In this document: positions 22,439-36,438 of the stretch, piece after piece | How the letters are laid out: every line of letters starts with the position of its first letter | How positions within the stretch are numbered: the first letter of the stretch is position 1 | Assembly: GCF_045679555.1 (NCBI RefSeq) | Contig: NC_092115.1 | Location: 36,588,728 to 36,652,727, forward strand | Origin: Salvelinus alpinus | Taxonomy: Eukaryota; Chordata; Actinopteri; Salmoniformes; Salmonidae | Length of the DNA stretch: 64,000 nt | Direction: 5' to 3' | Notes under the pieces: generated by a model | The model's database searches: none | The model's input: only the letters and a program-made list of their open reading frames with translations | Told to the model about the DNA's origin: nothing | Position numbers and translations under genes: made by a program

Positions 22439-25140
22439 TCAACTAGTCTGACCTGAGGCGGAGGCCAGATAAGAATAGTTTTTTGCCAGTGCCAGGATGG
22501 GGCCTTGTTGCACCCTAAAACGTCCCAGCAGCACCATGCTTGCCTCTCCCTCCTGTATCCTCCACACCCTTAGCCGTTGATCCCTGCCCCGAGATACCAG
22601 TAGCTTGGGCTCCTCTGCAGCCAGCCAAATCAGGTAGAGGATGGACACCCATAGATCCTCGCTAGCCCACGTCCTCTAATCTACACAATAGGGTTGGGGT
22701 GGTTTCATTAGTTCTTAATCACTGATGTTGTGTTCAGTGATGTATTTAATTAATTTAGTTAATTGGCTTACAGAGTTGTTGGCAAACTTTTAAAACCATA
22801 TACCTGATTTAAGACTCAAGGGTTTCAACCCATCACCATGGTAACACACTGCTGCATAACACCCAGTGACAGCCACACAGAGAAGCGGGCTCCGTGGTTG
22901 ACATCTTCTTTCCCTTCTGAACAATGGACTCCTGTCAAAGCAAACAACTACAATAAAGAAGTGATTTTTGAACATCCGAGTGACAGAAATGGACATTGAC
23001 GAACTTCTGAAAGATGAGTGTAACGGCATATCTTGGGTTCTCCAAACACATTCACCGAGCGGCTCAGACCACCTGACCATAATTGGACCTGTGGAGGAAG
23101 TTGAGGGAGAAGTAAAAAGTGTACATTTCAAAATATATATGTGTGTGTGTGTGTAAAGCATCTCTCACTGTGTGGTCCGAGCCAGCACTCAGGAGTTTGG
23201 TCCCTTCCAGCAGGAAAGTGAGCACCTCGCAGGAAAGTGAGCACCTCTGTAGATCTGCTGTGAGCCTGGTAGCAGCCCATGCAGATAGAGGCTGGAACTG
23301 ACCACAGCCTCACCTCTCCAGACAGCCAGTGCACAGCAGAGAGGAGGAGGGAAAGAAGGACAGATTGCGTACTGACCTCTGATGACCAGAGAGAGTCTGG
23401 GAGGGAGGAAGGAAGGAGGAATTAGAATTAGGAAAGGAAGGTTGTGTTAAAAAACGAGGGCGAAAGAAGTTAACAGTGTGACACACATCTCTGCTCCCAA
23501 TATGTCCTTCATTCGACTCACCGTAACTTCACCCTTCAGCCAGTACTCCACAGATGCACAGCTCCATCCCAACACCCCACAAGATGACCTTCGGGTTCAA
23601 AGGTAACACAGTTCAGAGGTCTAGGGCTCAACAGGGCTGTGACCAGACTGGCCTTTGGAGATGACCACACATGTGGAGCATTACATATATAACATTAACA
23701 GTTCAAACTAATGGGTGACGTAGTAATCAGAGCGACTGGCATTGTCTTAATGTGAGACTCACTTTAAGGCTTAAGTCAAGGGACAAAGTTGCAAGGTGCT
23801 TCCCGTCTGCACTAACGTCACTTCCTGTTATTTTGTTTGAGTGGCCATCAATAAGGGTTGTCCGTAGAAAGATGAGAGAGTTGACCATTTTGCATGTGTC
23901 TGCAGGATCTGAATTACGTAATCCCATATTTCTAAAGCTATTGTATATGGCAATGTGTATTGGCCTGGGAGAGTCTTTTTTTTAGAAGTCTTATCCCAAA
24001 CATTCTTTCACCTGCAGCCACTCAACGTCCCACAACTCAATCCGTCCATCAAATGAAGTAGTTCCCATAAGCCCTTACCTAAGGAAGATGCATCCAGAGA
24101 TGCGATCACAGCTGCTCACCAGTGACCTCACTTCCTGTTAACGGCCAAGGTAATGTGCAATTTGAAACTTACATATAGTCAGTAGTAAGTCCTTTCCTAG
24201 TTTGTCAGGTCAGTAACATATTGTTTTTATTGACAGAGGCCAGAAATGTACCTGTCTTGTCTTTTTGGATGAGGTGGACGGTCCCCTGTCCAGTCCCTAC
24301 TGCCATATCCCCAGCCCCTGGACTCAGAGGGGAAGATGGAAACCAGCTCACTGTGATTAGAGACCACAATAATCTCTAATATCGTCACAACTAGGGCAAT
24401 AAACAATATAACAACCTCTGAGGTAGCTAAGACATATCACAGGTCAATATGGCCTGTAATAACATTGCGGTAAAAATCACTTACACAAACAGCATAAAGA
24501 TAAGCTACTGTACCTGTTCTCCGGTTGAGTATCTTGTTAATCTTTTAGCCACCTCATCACATACACCCCTTTTCCTCCAATTCCCATCATGCCTTGTGCC
24601 CAGGCGTAAGCGGGAGTGTGGTGGGGCTTGTTGAGAGCTTGCTGCAGAAACAGGGCTGGTCAGGAGGGGAGCACGGTGCTGCAGGAACCTCACACAACCC
24701 GTCAGACCACTCTGGGCATCCTCTGACATGGGGTCTTTACAGGAAAAGGAGAGGAAGACTTAACTCAGGGTTTTCTGTCTAGAGAGACTTTGCTATACAG
24801 ATAGAAACAGGTAGAAAATTATAAATTCTATTACCTGAAGATTCCGATGAGCCAATACCTTCAGACTCAAACCTCTTGCCTGCAGAGGAGAGAATGATAA
24901 AAGAGGAGATGAAAAGCTGTTATAGAAAACCGATCATAGTTGCCTGGACAGAGAGGTGACTTACTAAACAAGCTGTAGGTTTCCAGGAGATGATGCAGGA
25001 GGCCATGGCGCACCTTGACAAACAGGAAATGTTAACTGGAAAGCAGGGAACGTGTAGTGCCTTCCACTGGCCTTTCATCTGACCAAAGACAGACTGCCAG
25101 GAAGTCATTTGGGCCGTGACAGAGGGATGGATCAATCAGG
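22439..25140 (-). pseudogene. WD40-repeat protein gene, probably decayed
   Basis: Minus-strand exon-like blocks, in transcript order, encode beta-propeller blades: about 24330-24250 (GDMAVGTGQGTVHLIQKDKT), 24075-24015 (GTTSFDGRIELWDVEWLQ), 23880-23765 (GHSNKITGSDVSADGKHLAT), 23585-23525 (GHLVGCWDGAVHLW), 23330-23165, 23075-22975 (VQLWSGGLSRSVNVFG), 22932-22806 and 22661-22453 (LLVSRGRDQRLRVWRIQ). Exon-like open sequence continues to about 25140 without a recognised domain. The 23.2-kb block has an exact 19-bp tandem duplication that shifts the frame, and the 23.55-kb block also seems to need a shift. It is therefore probably a pseudogene or a truncated copy. The blade style resembles TEP1/NACHT-WD proteins, but that is a guess. 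Confidence 0.6.
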
Positions 25141-25916
25141 CTGCAGAAGAACAAGAAAGAGATTAACTGTGTTTACGTTCAATTTCCTACCATTCTCCAT
25201 TCAACAGTGTATAATCACTCATTTCCTCCCCTAATGACACAAACAGGGAGGCAAGCTTACCAAATAAGTTGCAGAAAAACTCCTGTGAACAACAAGCTAA
25301 TACTTTTCAATTCAATGATGTGTGGTCAGTGTCCAGAGCAGCAAGATACAGTATTATTCCCGCATGTGCCTGTGCAATATCTGGCTACAGAAAAAACAGG
25401 TGCTCTCACAGTCTGTTTATTTCTGTAGGACTCTTTATTAATGATCATATGATCACATGCTCTTCCCGGGAGAGCCTATGGGCGCCTTTATGTTGCTTTT
25501 GTCAGTAAGCATGTTGAGAAGTACCTGTAAGTAACCATTTCACCGTTAGTCTACACAAAACATGTGACAAATAAAATGTGATTTGATTTGAAATAACAGA
25601 ATTTGATTCAATCACATGAAGCACAAAACACTCACTATACAGAAAATGATTAGACTATACATATGCATCATTCAGTTTACCTAAGTTATTGGGTAAACAA
25701 TATGAAAAGGATTAGACTACATGTACATAAATTCACATCTTGGATGCAGTCTCCAGTTCGTATTAGCTTATACTTCAGTGGGGATAACTGGGCCCAAAAT
25801 CTGTCTTCTCCAGCAGGTGGCGTTTTAATTTTTTTCGCTCACCAAGCAAGGAGTTTTTGAATGGAGATCAATGAGTGTCGAATTTGGTTAACTAAAAATG
25901 TAATGGCTTATTTGCT
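25141..25916. other. Intergenic with a repeat shared with 48.76-48.90 kb
   Basis: 25331-25475 matches 48760-48900 over most of its length ('ggctacagaaaa(a/g)acaggtg', 'ggactcttta', 'atgatcatatga'). A LINE/SINE-type tail 'aaaatgtgatttgatttg' ends near 25590. No coding sequence seen. Confidence 0.45.
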
Positions 25917-25917
25917 A

Positions 25918-27180
25918 CAGGGCCTTAAAAAAGTATTCACACACCTTGACTTTTTCCACATTTTGTTGTGGTACAGCCTGATTTTTTTTTTATAGATTTT
26001 TTTGTCACTAGCCTATACACAATAACCCATAATGTCAAAGTGGAATTATATTTTTCGATTTTTTAAAATAAATACATTAAAAATGTAAAGCTGAAATGTC
26101 TTGAGTCAATAAGTTTTCAACCCCTTTGTTATGGCAAGCCTAACTAAGTTCAGGAGTAAACATTTGCTTAACAAGTCACATAAGTTACATGGACTCACTC
26201 TTGTGTGCAACAATAGTGTTTAATAACATGATTTTTTTGAACGACCACCTCATCTCTGTACCCTACACATACAATTATCTGTAAGGTCCCTCAGTCTAGA
26301 AGTGAATTTCAAACACAGATTCAACTACAAAGACCAGGGAGGTTTTCCCATGCCTCACAAAGAAAGGCACCTATTGGTAGATGGGTAAAACATAAAAAAG
26401 CAGACATTGAATATCCCTTTGAGCATGGTGAAGTTATTAATTACACGTTGGATGGTGCATCAATACACCCAGTCACTTTAAAGATTAATGCGTTCTTCCT
26501 AACTTAGTTGCCGGAGAGGAAGGAAACTGCTCAGGATTTCACCATGATGCCAGTTACAGAGTTTAATGGCTGTGATCAACAACATTGTAGTTACTCCACA
26601 ATATGAACCTAATTGGCAGAGTGAAAGGAAGAAAGCTTGTACAGAATAGCAATTAACTTTTTGTCTTGAATACAAAGTTTTGTGGTTGGGGCAAATCCAA
26701 TACAACACATTACTGAGTACCACTCTCCATATTTTCAAGCATAATGGTGGCTGCATCATGTTATGGGTGTGCTTGTAATAGTTAAGGACTGGGGAGTTTT
26801 TCAGGATAAAAAAGAAACGGAATGGAGCTAAGCACAGGCAAAATCCTAGAGGAAAACCTGGTTCAGTCTGCTTTTCACCAGACAATAACCAAAAACACAA
26901 GGCCAAATCTACACTGGAGTTGCTTACCAAGAAGACAGGGAATGTTCCTGAGCGGCCAAGTTACAGTTTTGACTTAAATCTGCTTGAAAATCTATGGCAA
27001 GATCTGAAAATGGTTGTCTAGCAATGATCAACAACCAAATTGACAAAGCTTGAATTTTAAGAAAAAAGTGAAAGCTCTTAGAGACCTACCCGGAAAGACT
27101 CACAGTTGTAATCACTGCCAAAGGTGATTCTAACATGTAATGACTTAGGGGGTTGAATACTTATCTAATCAAGATATACA
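25918..27180 (+). mobile_element. Degraded Tc1 transposon
   Basis: The left terminus 'cagggccttaaaaaagtatt' follows TA (25916-25917). The right end reads 'gttgaatacttatctaatc' near 27155 and is ragged. Interior plus-strand remnants of a transposase can be followed only as broken fragments, with no frame longer than a few dozen residues. It is an old family, the same as the partial copy ending at 45367. Confidence 0.75.
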
Positions 27181-27195
27181 GTATTTTTTACCTGA

Positions 27196-27421
27196 ATTAG
27201 GGCCAGACTAGTTACCATACCAATCAGAGACAACGATAAACAGCTGCCTCTGATTGGGAACCATATCAGGCCACCATAGACATACAAATCACCTAGACCT
27301 ACAAAAACCCTAGACATACAAAAACCCCTAGACAATACAAAACTAATGTACCTACCCTAGTCACACCCTGACCTAACCAAAATATAAAGAAAACAAAGAT
27401 ATCTCAGGTCAGGGAGTGACA
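27196..27421 (-). mobile_element. Truncated LTR relic, related to the solo LTR at 36439
   Basis: Ends ...gtcagggagtgaca at 27421 and contains 'gctgcctctgattgggaacc', matching the hairpin region of the LTR at 36439-36804. Only part of an LTR remains; it abuts the Tc1 relic. Confidence 0.5.
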
Positions 27422-28140
27422 TCGTGCTGAATTTCAGCCTAAACTGAGCTCCTTTACTCATAGATTTTTCTTTGTACTTCCAATTTTTTCGCCATTTGTT
27501 TGCCATGTGTCCTTGATAAAAATAGCCTTCATTCCAATGCATTAGATTTATCTGTTGATTTATCATTGTTGCTTTTGTCAGTCAGCTTTTTGAGTGCCCA
27601 TTGCTTTGTTTTTCAGGTGCGAGTGGGTACTGCTGTTCTACGTGCCATCCTTTGCCAGAAGTAGTAGACCATTTATTTAGCTTTACTATATTCTTTGAAT
27701 ATTTGTTTTCTTTACTGGATCACCCGATGATTGTTGGCAATATCACTAGACAACTGGCCTACAGCCAGACACCAATGCGCATCCAATCCATCGAAGCACA
27801 TAGAAAAGTTATATTTCTAAGATAGCTGTTGGGATGGTGTAAATAAAACTAGGCTGATTACACGCTGCAATGGATATTCCAACCCTGAGCTCCAGCCTGC
27901 TCTGCTCCTTCAAACACATTTTTGTGTGCTGCTTAACAAATGGCTGTGCTGTGTAAGGCTACGATGGCAGTTCAGGAGGAGGGTCAAATTGTTTCTTCCT
28001 AAAATAATTTTAGATTAGGCCTAGTCCAAAAAAAATGCACTATCTTGCGCATGGACTAGCCTATAGCCTATGTTCTGTTAAGTTTGACAACTTTAATAGC
28101 TATAATTGATTTTATTTTAAAAAACAATGTTTGTTGCCAT
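27422..28140. other. No feature recognised
   Basis: AT-rich sequence with no convincing exon, repeat pair or terminus. Confidence 0.4.
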
Positions 28141-28149
28141 TGATGTATT

Positions 28150-29255
28150 TATCAGTTATCAAAATCATAATCAAATTGTATTTGTGACATGCACTGAATA
28201 CAACAGGTGTAGACCTTACAGTGAAATGCTTAGTTTTAAGAAAAAATAAGTTAAGTAAAAAAATAGATAAAATAGATAAAAATAACAGTAACAAATAATT
28301 AAAGAGCAGCAGTAAAATAACAACAGCGAGGCTATATACAGGGGGTACCGGTACAGAGTCAATGTGTGGGGGCACCGGTTAGTTGAGTTCATTGAGGTAA
28401 TATGTACATGTAGGTAGAGTTAAAGTTAGTTAATAAACAGAGAGTAGCAGCAGTGTAAAGGGGGGGGGGGGGGGCGACGACAATGCAAATAGTCTGGGTA
28501 GCCATTTGATTAGCTGTTCAGGAGTCTTATGGCTTGGGGGTAGAAGCTGTTAAGAAGTCTTTTGGACCTAGACTTGGCACTCTGGTACCGTGCGGTAGCA
28601 GACAGAACAGTCTATGACTAGGGTGGCTGGAGTCTTTGACAATTTTTAGGGCCTTCCTCTGACACCGCCTGGTATAGAGGTCCTGGATGGCAGGAAGCTT
28701 GGCCCCAGTGATGTACTGGGCCGTACACACTACCCTCTGTAGTGACTTGCGGTCGGAGGCCGAGCAGTTGCCATACCAGGCAGTGATGCAACCAGTCAGG
28801 ATGCTCTCGATGGTGCAGCTGTAGAACATTTTGAGGATCTGAGGACCCATGCCAAATCTTTTCAGTCTCCTGAGGGGGACTAGGCTTTGTTGGAGTCGTG
28901 CCTTGCAATGCAGTCATGAGTGAACAGGGATTACAGGAGGGAACTGAGCATGCACCCCTGAGGGGCCCCTGTGTTGAGGATCAGCGTGGCAGATGTGTTG
29001 TTACCTACCCTTACCACCTGGGGCAGCCCGTCAGGAAGTCCAGGATCCAGTTGCCGAGGGAGGTGTTTAGTCCCAGGGTCCTTAGCTTAGTGATGAACTT
29101 TGAGGGCACTATGGTGTTCAAGGCTGAGCTTTAGTCAATGAATAGCATTCTCACATAGGTGTTCCTTTTGTCCAGGTGGGAAAGGGCAGTGCGGAGTGCA
29201 ATAGAGATTGCATCATCTGTGGATCTGTTGGGGCGGTATGCAAACTGATATTTAG
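28150..29255 (-). mobile_element. LINE 3' region (RSg-1-like), minus strand, internally deleted
   Basis: The tail 'caaattgtatttgtgacatg' begins at about 28170. The minus strand then encodes a reverse-transcriptase C-terminus: KMFYSCTIESILTGCITAWY, AQYITGAKLPAIQDLYTRRC and KALKIVKDSSHPSHRLF (28527-28850). Further 5' are pieces of RT core such as LNTGAPQGCMLS (about 28930-28970) and fragments resembling [13 protein letters not shown]. Between these blocks the part that should hold the catalytic YxDD motif is missing, so there is an internal deletion as well as frame breaks. A G-run lies at 28460-28474. Confidence 0.8.
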
Positions 29256-29654
29256 AAGCTCTTTTCGGTCATAAGAGACGGTGGCAGAAACATTATGTAC
29301 AAAATAAGTTACAAATAATGCAAAAAAACACACACAACAGCACAATTGGTTAGGGGACCGTAAAACAGCAGTCATCTCCTCCGGCGCCATTATTCCAGTT
29401 ATTGACCTCACAATAAGCCAGATTCGAGTAACTTACATTGTGGTGCTGAAACTTGAAGCAGCAGCAACAGCACAATCAATCGGAAATGTACAGCTCATGG
29501 TGCTGAAAGTAGGTATAATTCATTTCACCGTCTTAATTTTAATTAGATGTTACTAACAACAAGAGGGCTTTGTGTTGGAGCCCATTTCTTCCTATTTAAG
29601 AAATAAGAGGTAGGTCTACCTGTTTGACAGATGAAATTAGGCTACAGGCTGCTA
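29256..29654. other. Spacer, nothing recognised
   Basis: Contains 'cctccggcgccattattcc', but no exon or repeat boundary could be supported. Confidence 0.35.
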
Positions 29655-29656
29655 TA

Positions 29657-31226
29657 CAGTGGGGCAAAAAAGTATTTAGTCAGCCACCAATTGTGCAAGT
29701 TCTCCCACTTAAAAAGATGAGAGAGGCCTGTAATTTTCATCATATGTACACTTCAACTATGACAGACAAAATGAGAAAAAAAATCCAGAAAATCACATTG
29801 TAGGATTTTTTATGAATTTATTTGCAAATTATGGTGGAAAATAAGTATTTGGTCAATAACAAAAGTTTATCTCAATACTTTGTTATATACCCTTTGTTGG
29901 CAATGACAGAGGTCAAATGTTTTCTGTAAGTCTTCACAAGGTTTTCACACACTGTTGCTGGTATTTTGGCCCATTCCTCCATGCAGATCTCCTCTAGAGC
30001 AGTGATATTTTGGGGCTGTTGCTGGGCAACACAGACTTTCAACTCCCTCCAAAGATTTTCTATGGGGTTGAGATCTGGAGACTGGCTAGAACACTCCAGG
30101 ACCTTGTTTTGCTTCTTACGAAGCCACTCCTTCGTTGCCCGGGCGGTGTGTTTGGGATCATTGTCATGCTGAAAGACCCAGCCACGTTTCATCTTCAATG
30201 CCCTTGCTGATGGAAGGAGGTTTTCACTCAAAATCTCACGATACATGGCCCCATTCATTCTTTCTTTTACACGGATCAGTCGTCCTGGTCCCTTTGCAGA
30301 AAAACAGCCCCAAAGCATGATGTTTCCACCCCCATGCTTCACAGTAGGTATGGTGTTCTTTGGATGCAACTCAGCATTCTTTGTTCTCCAAACACGACGA
30401 GTTGAGTTTTTACCAAAAAGTTCTATTTTGGTTTCATCTGACCATATGACATTCTCCCAATCTTCTTCTGGATCATCCAAATGCTCTCTAGCAAACTTCA
30501 GACGGGCCTGGACATGTACTGGCTTAAGCAGGGGGACACGTCTGGCACTGCAGGATTTGAGTCCCTGGCGGCGTAGTGTGTTACTGATGGTAGGCTTTGT
30601 TACTTTGGTCCCAGCTCTCTGCAGGTCATTCACTAGGTCCCCCCGTGTGGTTCTGGGATTTTTGCTCACCAGGGTGAGATCTTGCGTGGAGCCCCAGATC
30701 GAGGGAGATTATCAGTGGTCTTGTATGTCTTCCATTTCCTAATAATTGCTCCCACAGTTGATTTCTTCAAACCAAGCTGCTTACCTATTGCAGATTCAGT
30801 CTTCCCAGCCTGGTGCAGGTCTACAATTTTGTTTCTGGTGTCCTTTGACAGCGCTTTGGTCTTGGCCATAGTGGAGTTTGGAGTGTGACTGTTTGAGGTT
30901 GTGGACAGGTGTATTTTATACTGATAACAAGTTCAAACAGGTGCCATTAATACAGGTAACGAGTGGAGGACAGAGGAGCCTCTTAAAGAAGAAGTTACAG
31001 GTCTGTGAGAGCCAGAAATCTTGCTTGTTTGTAGGTGACCAAATACTTATTTTCCACCATAATTAGCAAATAAATTCATTAAAAATCCTACAATGTGATT
31101 TTTTTCCCTCATTTTGTCTGTCATAGTTGAAGTGTACCTATGATGAAAATTACAGGCCTCTCTCATCTTTTTAAGTGGGAGAACTTGCACAATTGGTGGC
31201 TGACTAAATACTTTTTTGCCCCACTG
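29657..31226 (-). mobile_element. Complete Tc1 transposon (second family)
   Basis: 1570 bp, termini cagtgggg (29657) and ccccactg (31226), TA on both sides (29655-29656, 31227-31228). Terminal repeats are about 200 bp with 'aagtattt' repeated at the outer and inner ends. Same family as the fragment at 16733-17441, distinct from the 4363/33331/37095/61465 family. Confidence 0.95.
29872..30869 (-). pseudogene. Tc1 transposase with an internal deletion
   Basis: ATG at 30869 begins [20 protein letters not shown] and the frame is open for 67 residues through the first HTH. Compared with the copy at 16.85 kb, about 27 bp are missing or altered near 30670, within the linker between the two DNA-binding subdomains, which shifts the frame. 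The second frame is open for 265 residues to the stop at 29872. It carries the complete DDE region ([39 protein letters not shown]) and ends [11 protein letters not shown]. The catalytic half looks intact, so only the linker lesion stands between this copy and a full-length 330-340 residue enzyme. Confidence 0.9.
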
Positions 31227-31228
31227 TA

Positions 31229-31985
31229 TGCATAGATACTGTATGTCAGTCACTTCCTCCACCCACCACTCTATATATGAGGGTATGCAATAGGCCTACC
31301 TTTTATTAAAGAAACTGGAAAAAAGCACAGGCCTATCCCTTATTAGCTTAAGAGCTTGAAGAAAATAAAACAGATCTGATTATATAAAGTGATCTATAAG
31401 AGCACTTTGGTCTGAGATACTTTATGCTAGAAACAAGATGTAAAATACCTGGGAAATACCTGACTCCGATGCATATGGGGATATCATTGTTTTGTTTCTT
31501 TGACATTTAGAGGCTGACTTTGCTAGGGAATCAATCAAATTCTGTCTATCAATTGATTAAGCTATTAACTTTCTTTACAATAGAAGATGTTTAAACCCCT
31601 ACTCTGATAACATAGTGATGTTGCTTTTGATACCGAAGCTCTGAGGCATACATCAAAATCACTAAGCAGTTTACTTCTAAGCAGTGTGCCTGTATCACTT
31701 TATCAGAAGAACGTGATCAATGACGTCCGAAGCGTTGTTTCCTCGAACAACCACCTGATTGGTTTGGTAGGCGATTGGTTTGGTAGAAAACAAAAAGGCT
31801 ACTATGCGCACAAGCTCCAGCGTGTGGGATGTCATCTATAATAATTTGGATGCTCTAAATTCTTTTGACCAGCAGGTGCCAACAGTGTACACTGTGTTGA
31901 TCAAAGCCTTGACTAGACACAATTGTCTAGAAAGCTTCAATGCTTCAGGAAGCTTAGTTTCCCCATCACTACCGAATAATGCCGC
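31229..31985. other. No gene recognised
   Basis: AT-rich sequence; a 16-bp tandem duplication 'gattggtttggtagg' lies near 31760-31790. Nothing else supportable. Confidence 0.35.
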
Positions 31986-32212
31986 AACTGGGAACTCTAA
32001 ACTCTGAAATCTCAGAATTCCGACTTCCGTGTGTTCAAAACAATGGGGACCTCGAAAAAACGAGCTCCAGCTGGGAAAATCGATTTGAACGGTTATCCAA
32101 CTCAGAATTCCAACTCGGGAAATTGGGCCTCTTTCTAGAGCTCCGACATTCTGACCTGAAGATCACTGACTTCATGATTTGACCTCGTATTTTTCCGCGT
32201 TCCCAGTTGTTT
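31986..32212. repeat. MITE-like element with inverted ends
   Basis: Ends 'caactgggaac' (31986) and 'gttcccagttg' (to about 32212) are inverted. The interior is also partly palindromic ('gttcaaaacaatgggga', 'ccagctgggaaaatcg'). Non-coding. Confidence 0.55.
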
Positions 32213-32453
32213 TGAACGCGGACTAATAACGGGTTATTGGTGTACATGTAACCGTGGTCACTGACTCCTTGAAGGAGATATTTCCTGAGGGGTGCTGAAG
32301 ATGGCGGCGAGTGCAGGCGAGATTTCAGCTTGCTCCGAGTAACCTTAACTTTTATCCCTCAAACGTAATTAAATGTAACGGAACTTGGCTTATAGTAAAC
32401 ACAATAGAGAACAGCGATAAGTTGACTGCTAATTTGATCTGAAACTTTGAGAA

Positions 32454-33144
32454 ATGGAAGGAAAAAATGTGCGAAAGAGCAAACGGAGAAAAACCGCTAC
32501 CTGATTCCTCGGGAGAAGAAATGGAGGATTCTGGACATTCGGTTGATTCTGAAAATCCAGTTACTAGTCCGCGAATTACAGGTCAACATAATCGATGCTG
32601 TCTCTGCAAAGATAAACGAAAGAGCCGATAGTCTGGAGGAAATGATAAGCGAAAATACATCAAAAATAGTTGACCTCGAGACCTCTCTGAATCATGCATA
32701 CAAGAGTATCGAAGAGCTTAAACTTGCAAACACTGCTACTTCTGAGAAATGCACTGCACAGGAGAAGACCATTGCAGACATGCAAGAGCGCTTATCGAAG
32801 CAGAGCGATACCGGAGAAGGTGGGGGCTACGGTTTTAAGGTGAACCGGAGGACCAGGATGAGAATGTGAAGCGCTTAGTAAGAGACATTTGTAACCGGAC
32901 TTCCCCGATGGTTATATGGATATGGCTGTGGATGTATCTCATCTTATTGGGAAGAAGAAAGATGCCTTTCATCAGCTGCTCGATCATCATCCAGTTTGCT
33001 TTTCGCGCAGCGAGAGATGCAGTTTGGAAGAAAGCAAAGGAAAGCTCCTTTCTGAAAGAGAGAAAATTTAGATTCGGTGAGGACTTGACTGCAGCAGATA
33101 AGGCAGCAAAGGCAAAATTGTGGCCTCTTGTACAACAGGCCTGA
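32454..33144 (+). pseudogene. LINE ORF1 (nucleic-acid-binding protein), decayed
   Basis: The ATG at 32454 opens a short basic start (MEGKNVRKSKRRK) that soon meets a stop. Another frame continues with a clear coiled coil (SLEEMISENTSKIVDLETSL, 32600-32800). A third frame gives the C-terminal RNA-binding-like part (AARDAVWKKAKESSFLKERK, about 33010-33070). L1-type ORF1 proteins form coiled-coil trimers that bind the LINE RNA. At least two frameshifts or stops break it here. Confidence 0.75.
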
Positions 33145-33330
33145 AATCAAAGAAAGGGTGGATACTACAGGGGAATCAGAGCCTTTTTTGCTGACTGAAA
33201 ATAAATACGACCGGGGTGATTTGTTCTGTCGGTAGGTTTACAAGGTAGCTCCTTCCCCACTGAAAACTGAGCGTTCTAGTTTTGAATTATGGTGTTACTG
33301 TTTACAAGTTAAGACTTCTGTTAATACATA

Positions 33331-34935
<1,605 letters not shown>

Positions 34936-35006
34936 TATATGAAGCAACTTTTTATAGAGAGGGTAGAGTTGAGATTGCATAGGATTTTTCTTTATATTCT
35001 GTAGAT

Positions 35007-36430
35007 ATGGACTTGAAGTTTATGTCAATCAATGCCAGAGGGATACAAAACCTGTTGAAGAGAAAAGCTTTTTTTTTTGTAAGGACTGCAACGCAGATCT
35101 TGTATTCGTTCAAGAAACACATTCATGCAAAGAGGACTATAATTATTGGAAAAATCAGTGGGGCAATTTCATTTTTTGGGCCCACGGGACCAGTCATTCA
35201 GTTGGGGGTTGCGATTTTAGCACACAACTTCAAAGGGAAATTTTTGTTTACTCAAATGGACTCCAATGGACATTGGCTAGTAGCGATCATCAACCACATG
35301 GACAAATTATTTGTGTTGTGTAATGTATATGGATACTGTTCTAGTCCCCCAAATAACTTACTTCTAGAGGAAATTTAAGAAATTCTTAAAAGTCTTCTGA
35401 GAAAATATCCATCCAGTCAGATTATAGTTGGTGGAGATTTTAATATGGTTTATTCTAATGAGACTGATAGATTGCCCCATAGGCCTAACATTGGTGTGAA
35501 CAAGTTGGTGAATTTCTACCAAAGCCTGAACTTAATTGACATATGGAGAGTTAAAAACCCTGGAGAGAAACAATACACATGGAGTAATAGAGATCGTTCT
35601 TTACAATCAAGAATTGATTTGTGGGTGATAACCTCTAGTCTTGAGCCCAACACTGTAGAGGTAAAAATACTGCCTGAGTCCTGACGGATCATAAAGTGTG
35701 GCAGAAACATTATGTGGTTGACTGTAAGAATGTGCAGTAATGATGGTAAGAAATACTCTGGTGGTTATTGGAAATTAAATAACTCATTGTTATTGCATGA
35801 TGATTTAAAAAATGTGATTAAGAATCTAATTTCTGTTTACTGGAGTTTAGCTACATCTAATGCAGAATATGGGAAATATTGGGAACTGCTGAAATTTAAA
35901 ATCCACTCAGCCTGTATTACTTATGGAAAAAGGCTTGCTTTAAGAAGGATATGTGAGGTAGCTGAACTCTCTAAGACAATTGCGGATATCACAGAGATTG
36001 AGCATCTTGATCTTAATGAGAAAGCTAAATTGAATGATTTACAGAATCAACTAGATACATTGTATGAGGAAAAGGCTAGAGGAGCTTTCACAAGATCCAG
36101 AAAACAATGGCTTGAAAAAGGCGAAAAGAACAGTAGATACTTTTTTAATATGGAAAAGAGGAGAGGGGAACTCAACACACTTCGGAAATGTAAGATTAAT
36201 GGGGTTACCACTGAGGATAGAGAGTTGTTATCAGACTTTACCACTAAGTTTTATGAGAATCTTTACTCCTTAGATAACAATTTGAGTGACTAAGGATCTC
36301 CTTGATTCTATAGAGAATGTTAATTCGGTTAGTGAAGAATTCAATCGGTCTTGTTGTCAAGATTGATCCATTATTGACATCCAGTACGTGGTTGCTCAGT
36401 TAAAAAATAACAAATCTCCAGGTTGTGATG
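35007..36430 (+). pseudogene. LINE ORF2, endonuclease part
   Basis: MDLKFMSINARGIQN (ATG 35007) is the usual start of an L1-type apurinic endonuclease. VQETHS follows in another frame near 35110, GGDFNMV at about 35430, then SRIDLWV near 35610 and LTDHK near 35680. The next part (35712-36293) has the L1/Tx1 signature SGGYWKLNNSLL and a linker with EKKNSRYFFNMEK-like sequence. The frame changes several times. The domain nicks target DNA for target-primed reverse transcription. Confidence 0.8.
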
Positions 36431-36438
36431 GATTAACC

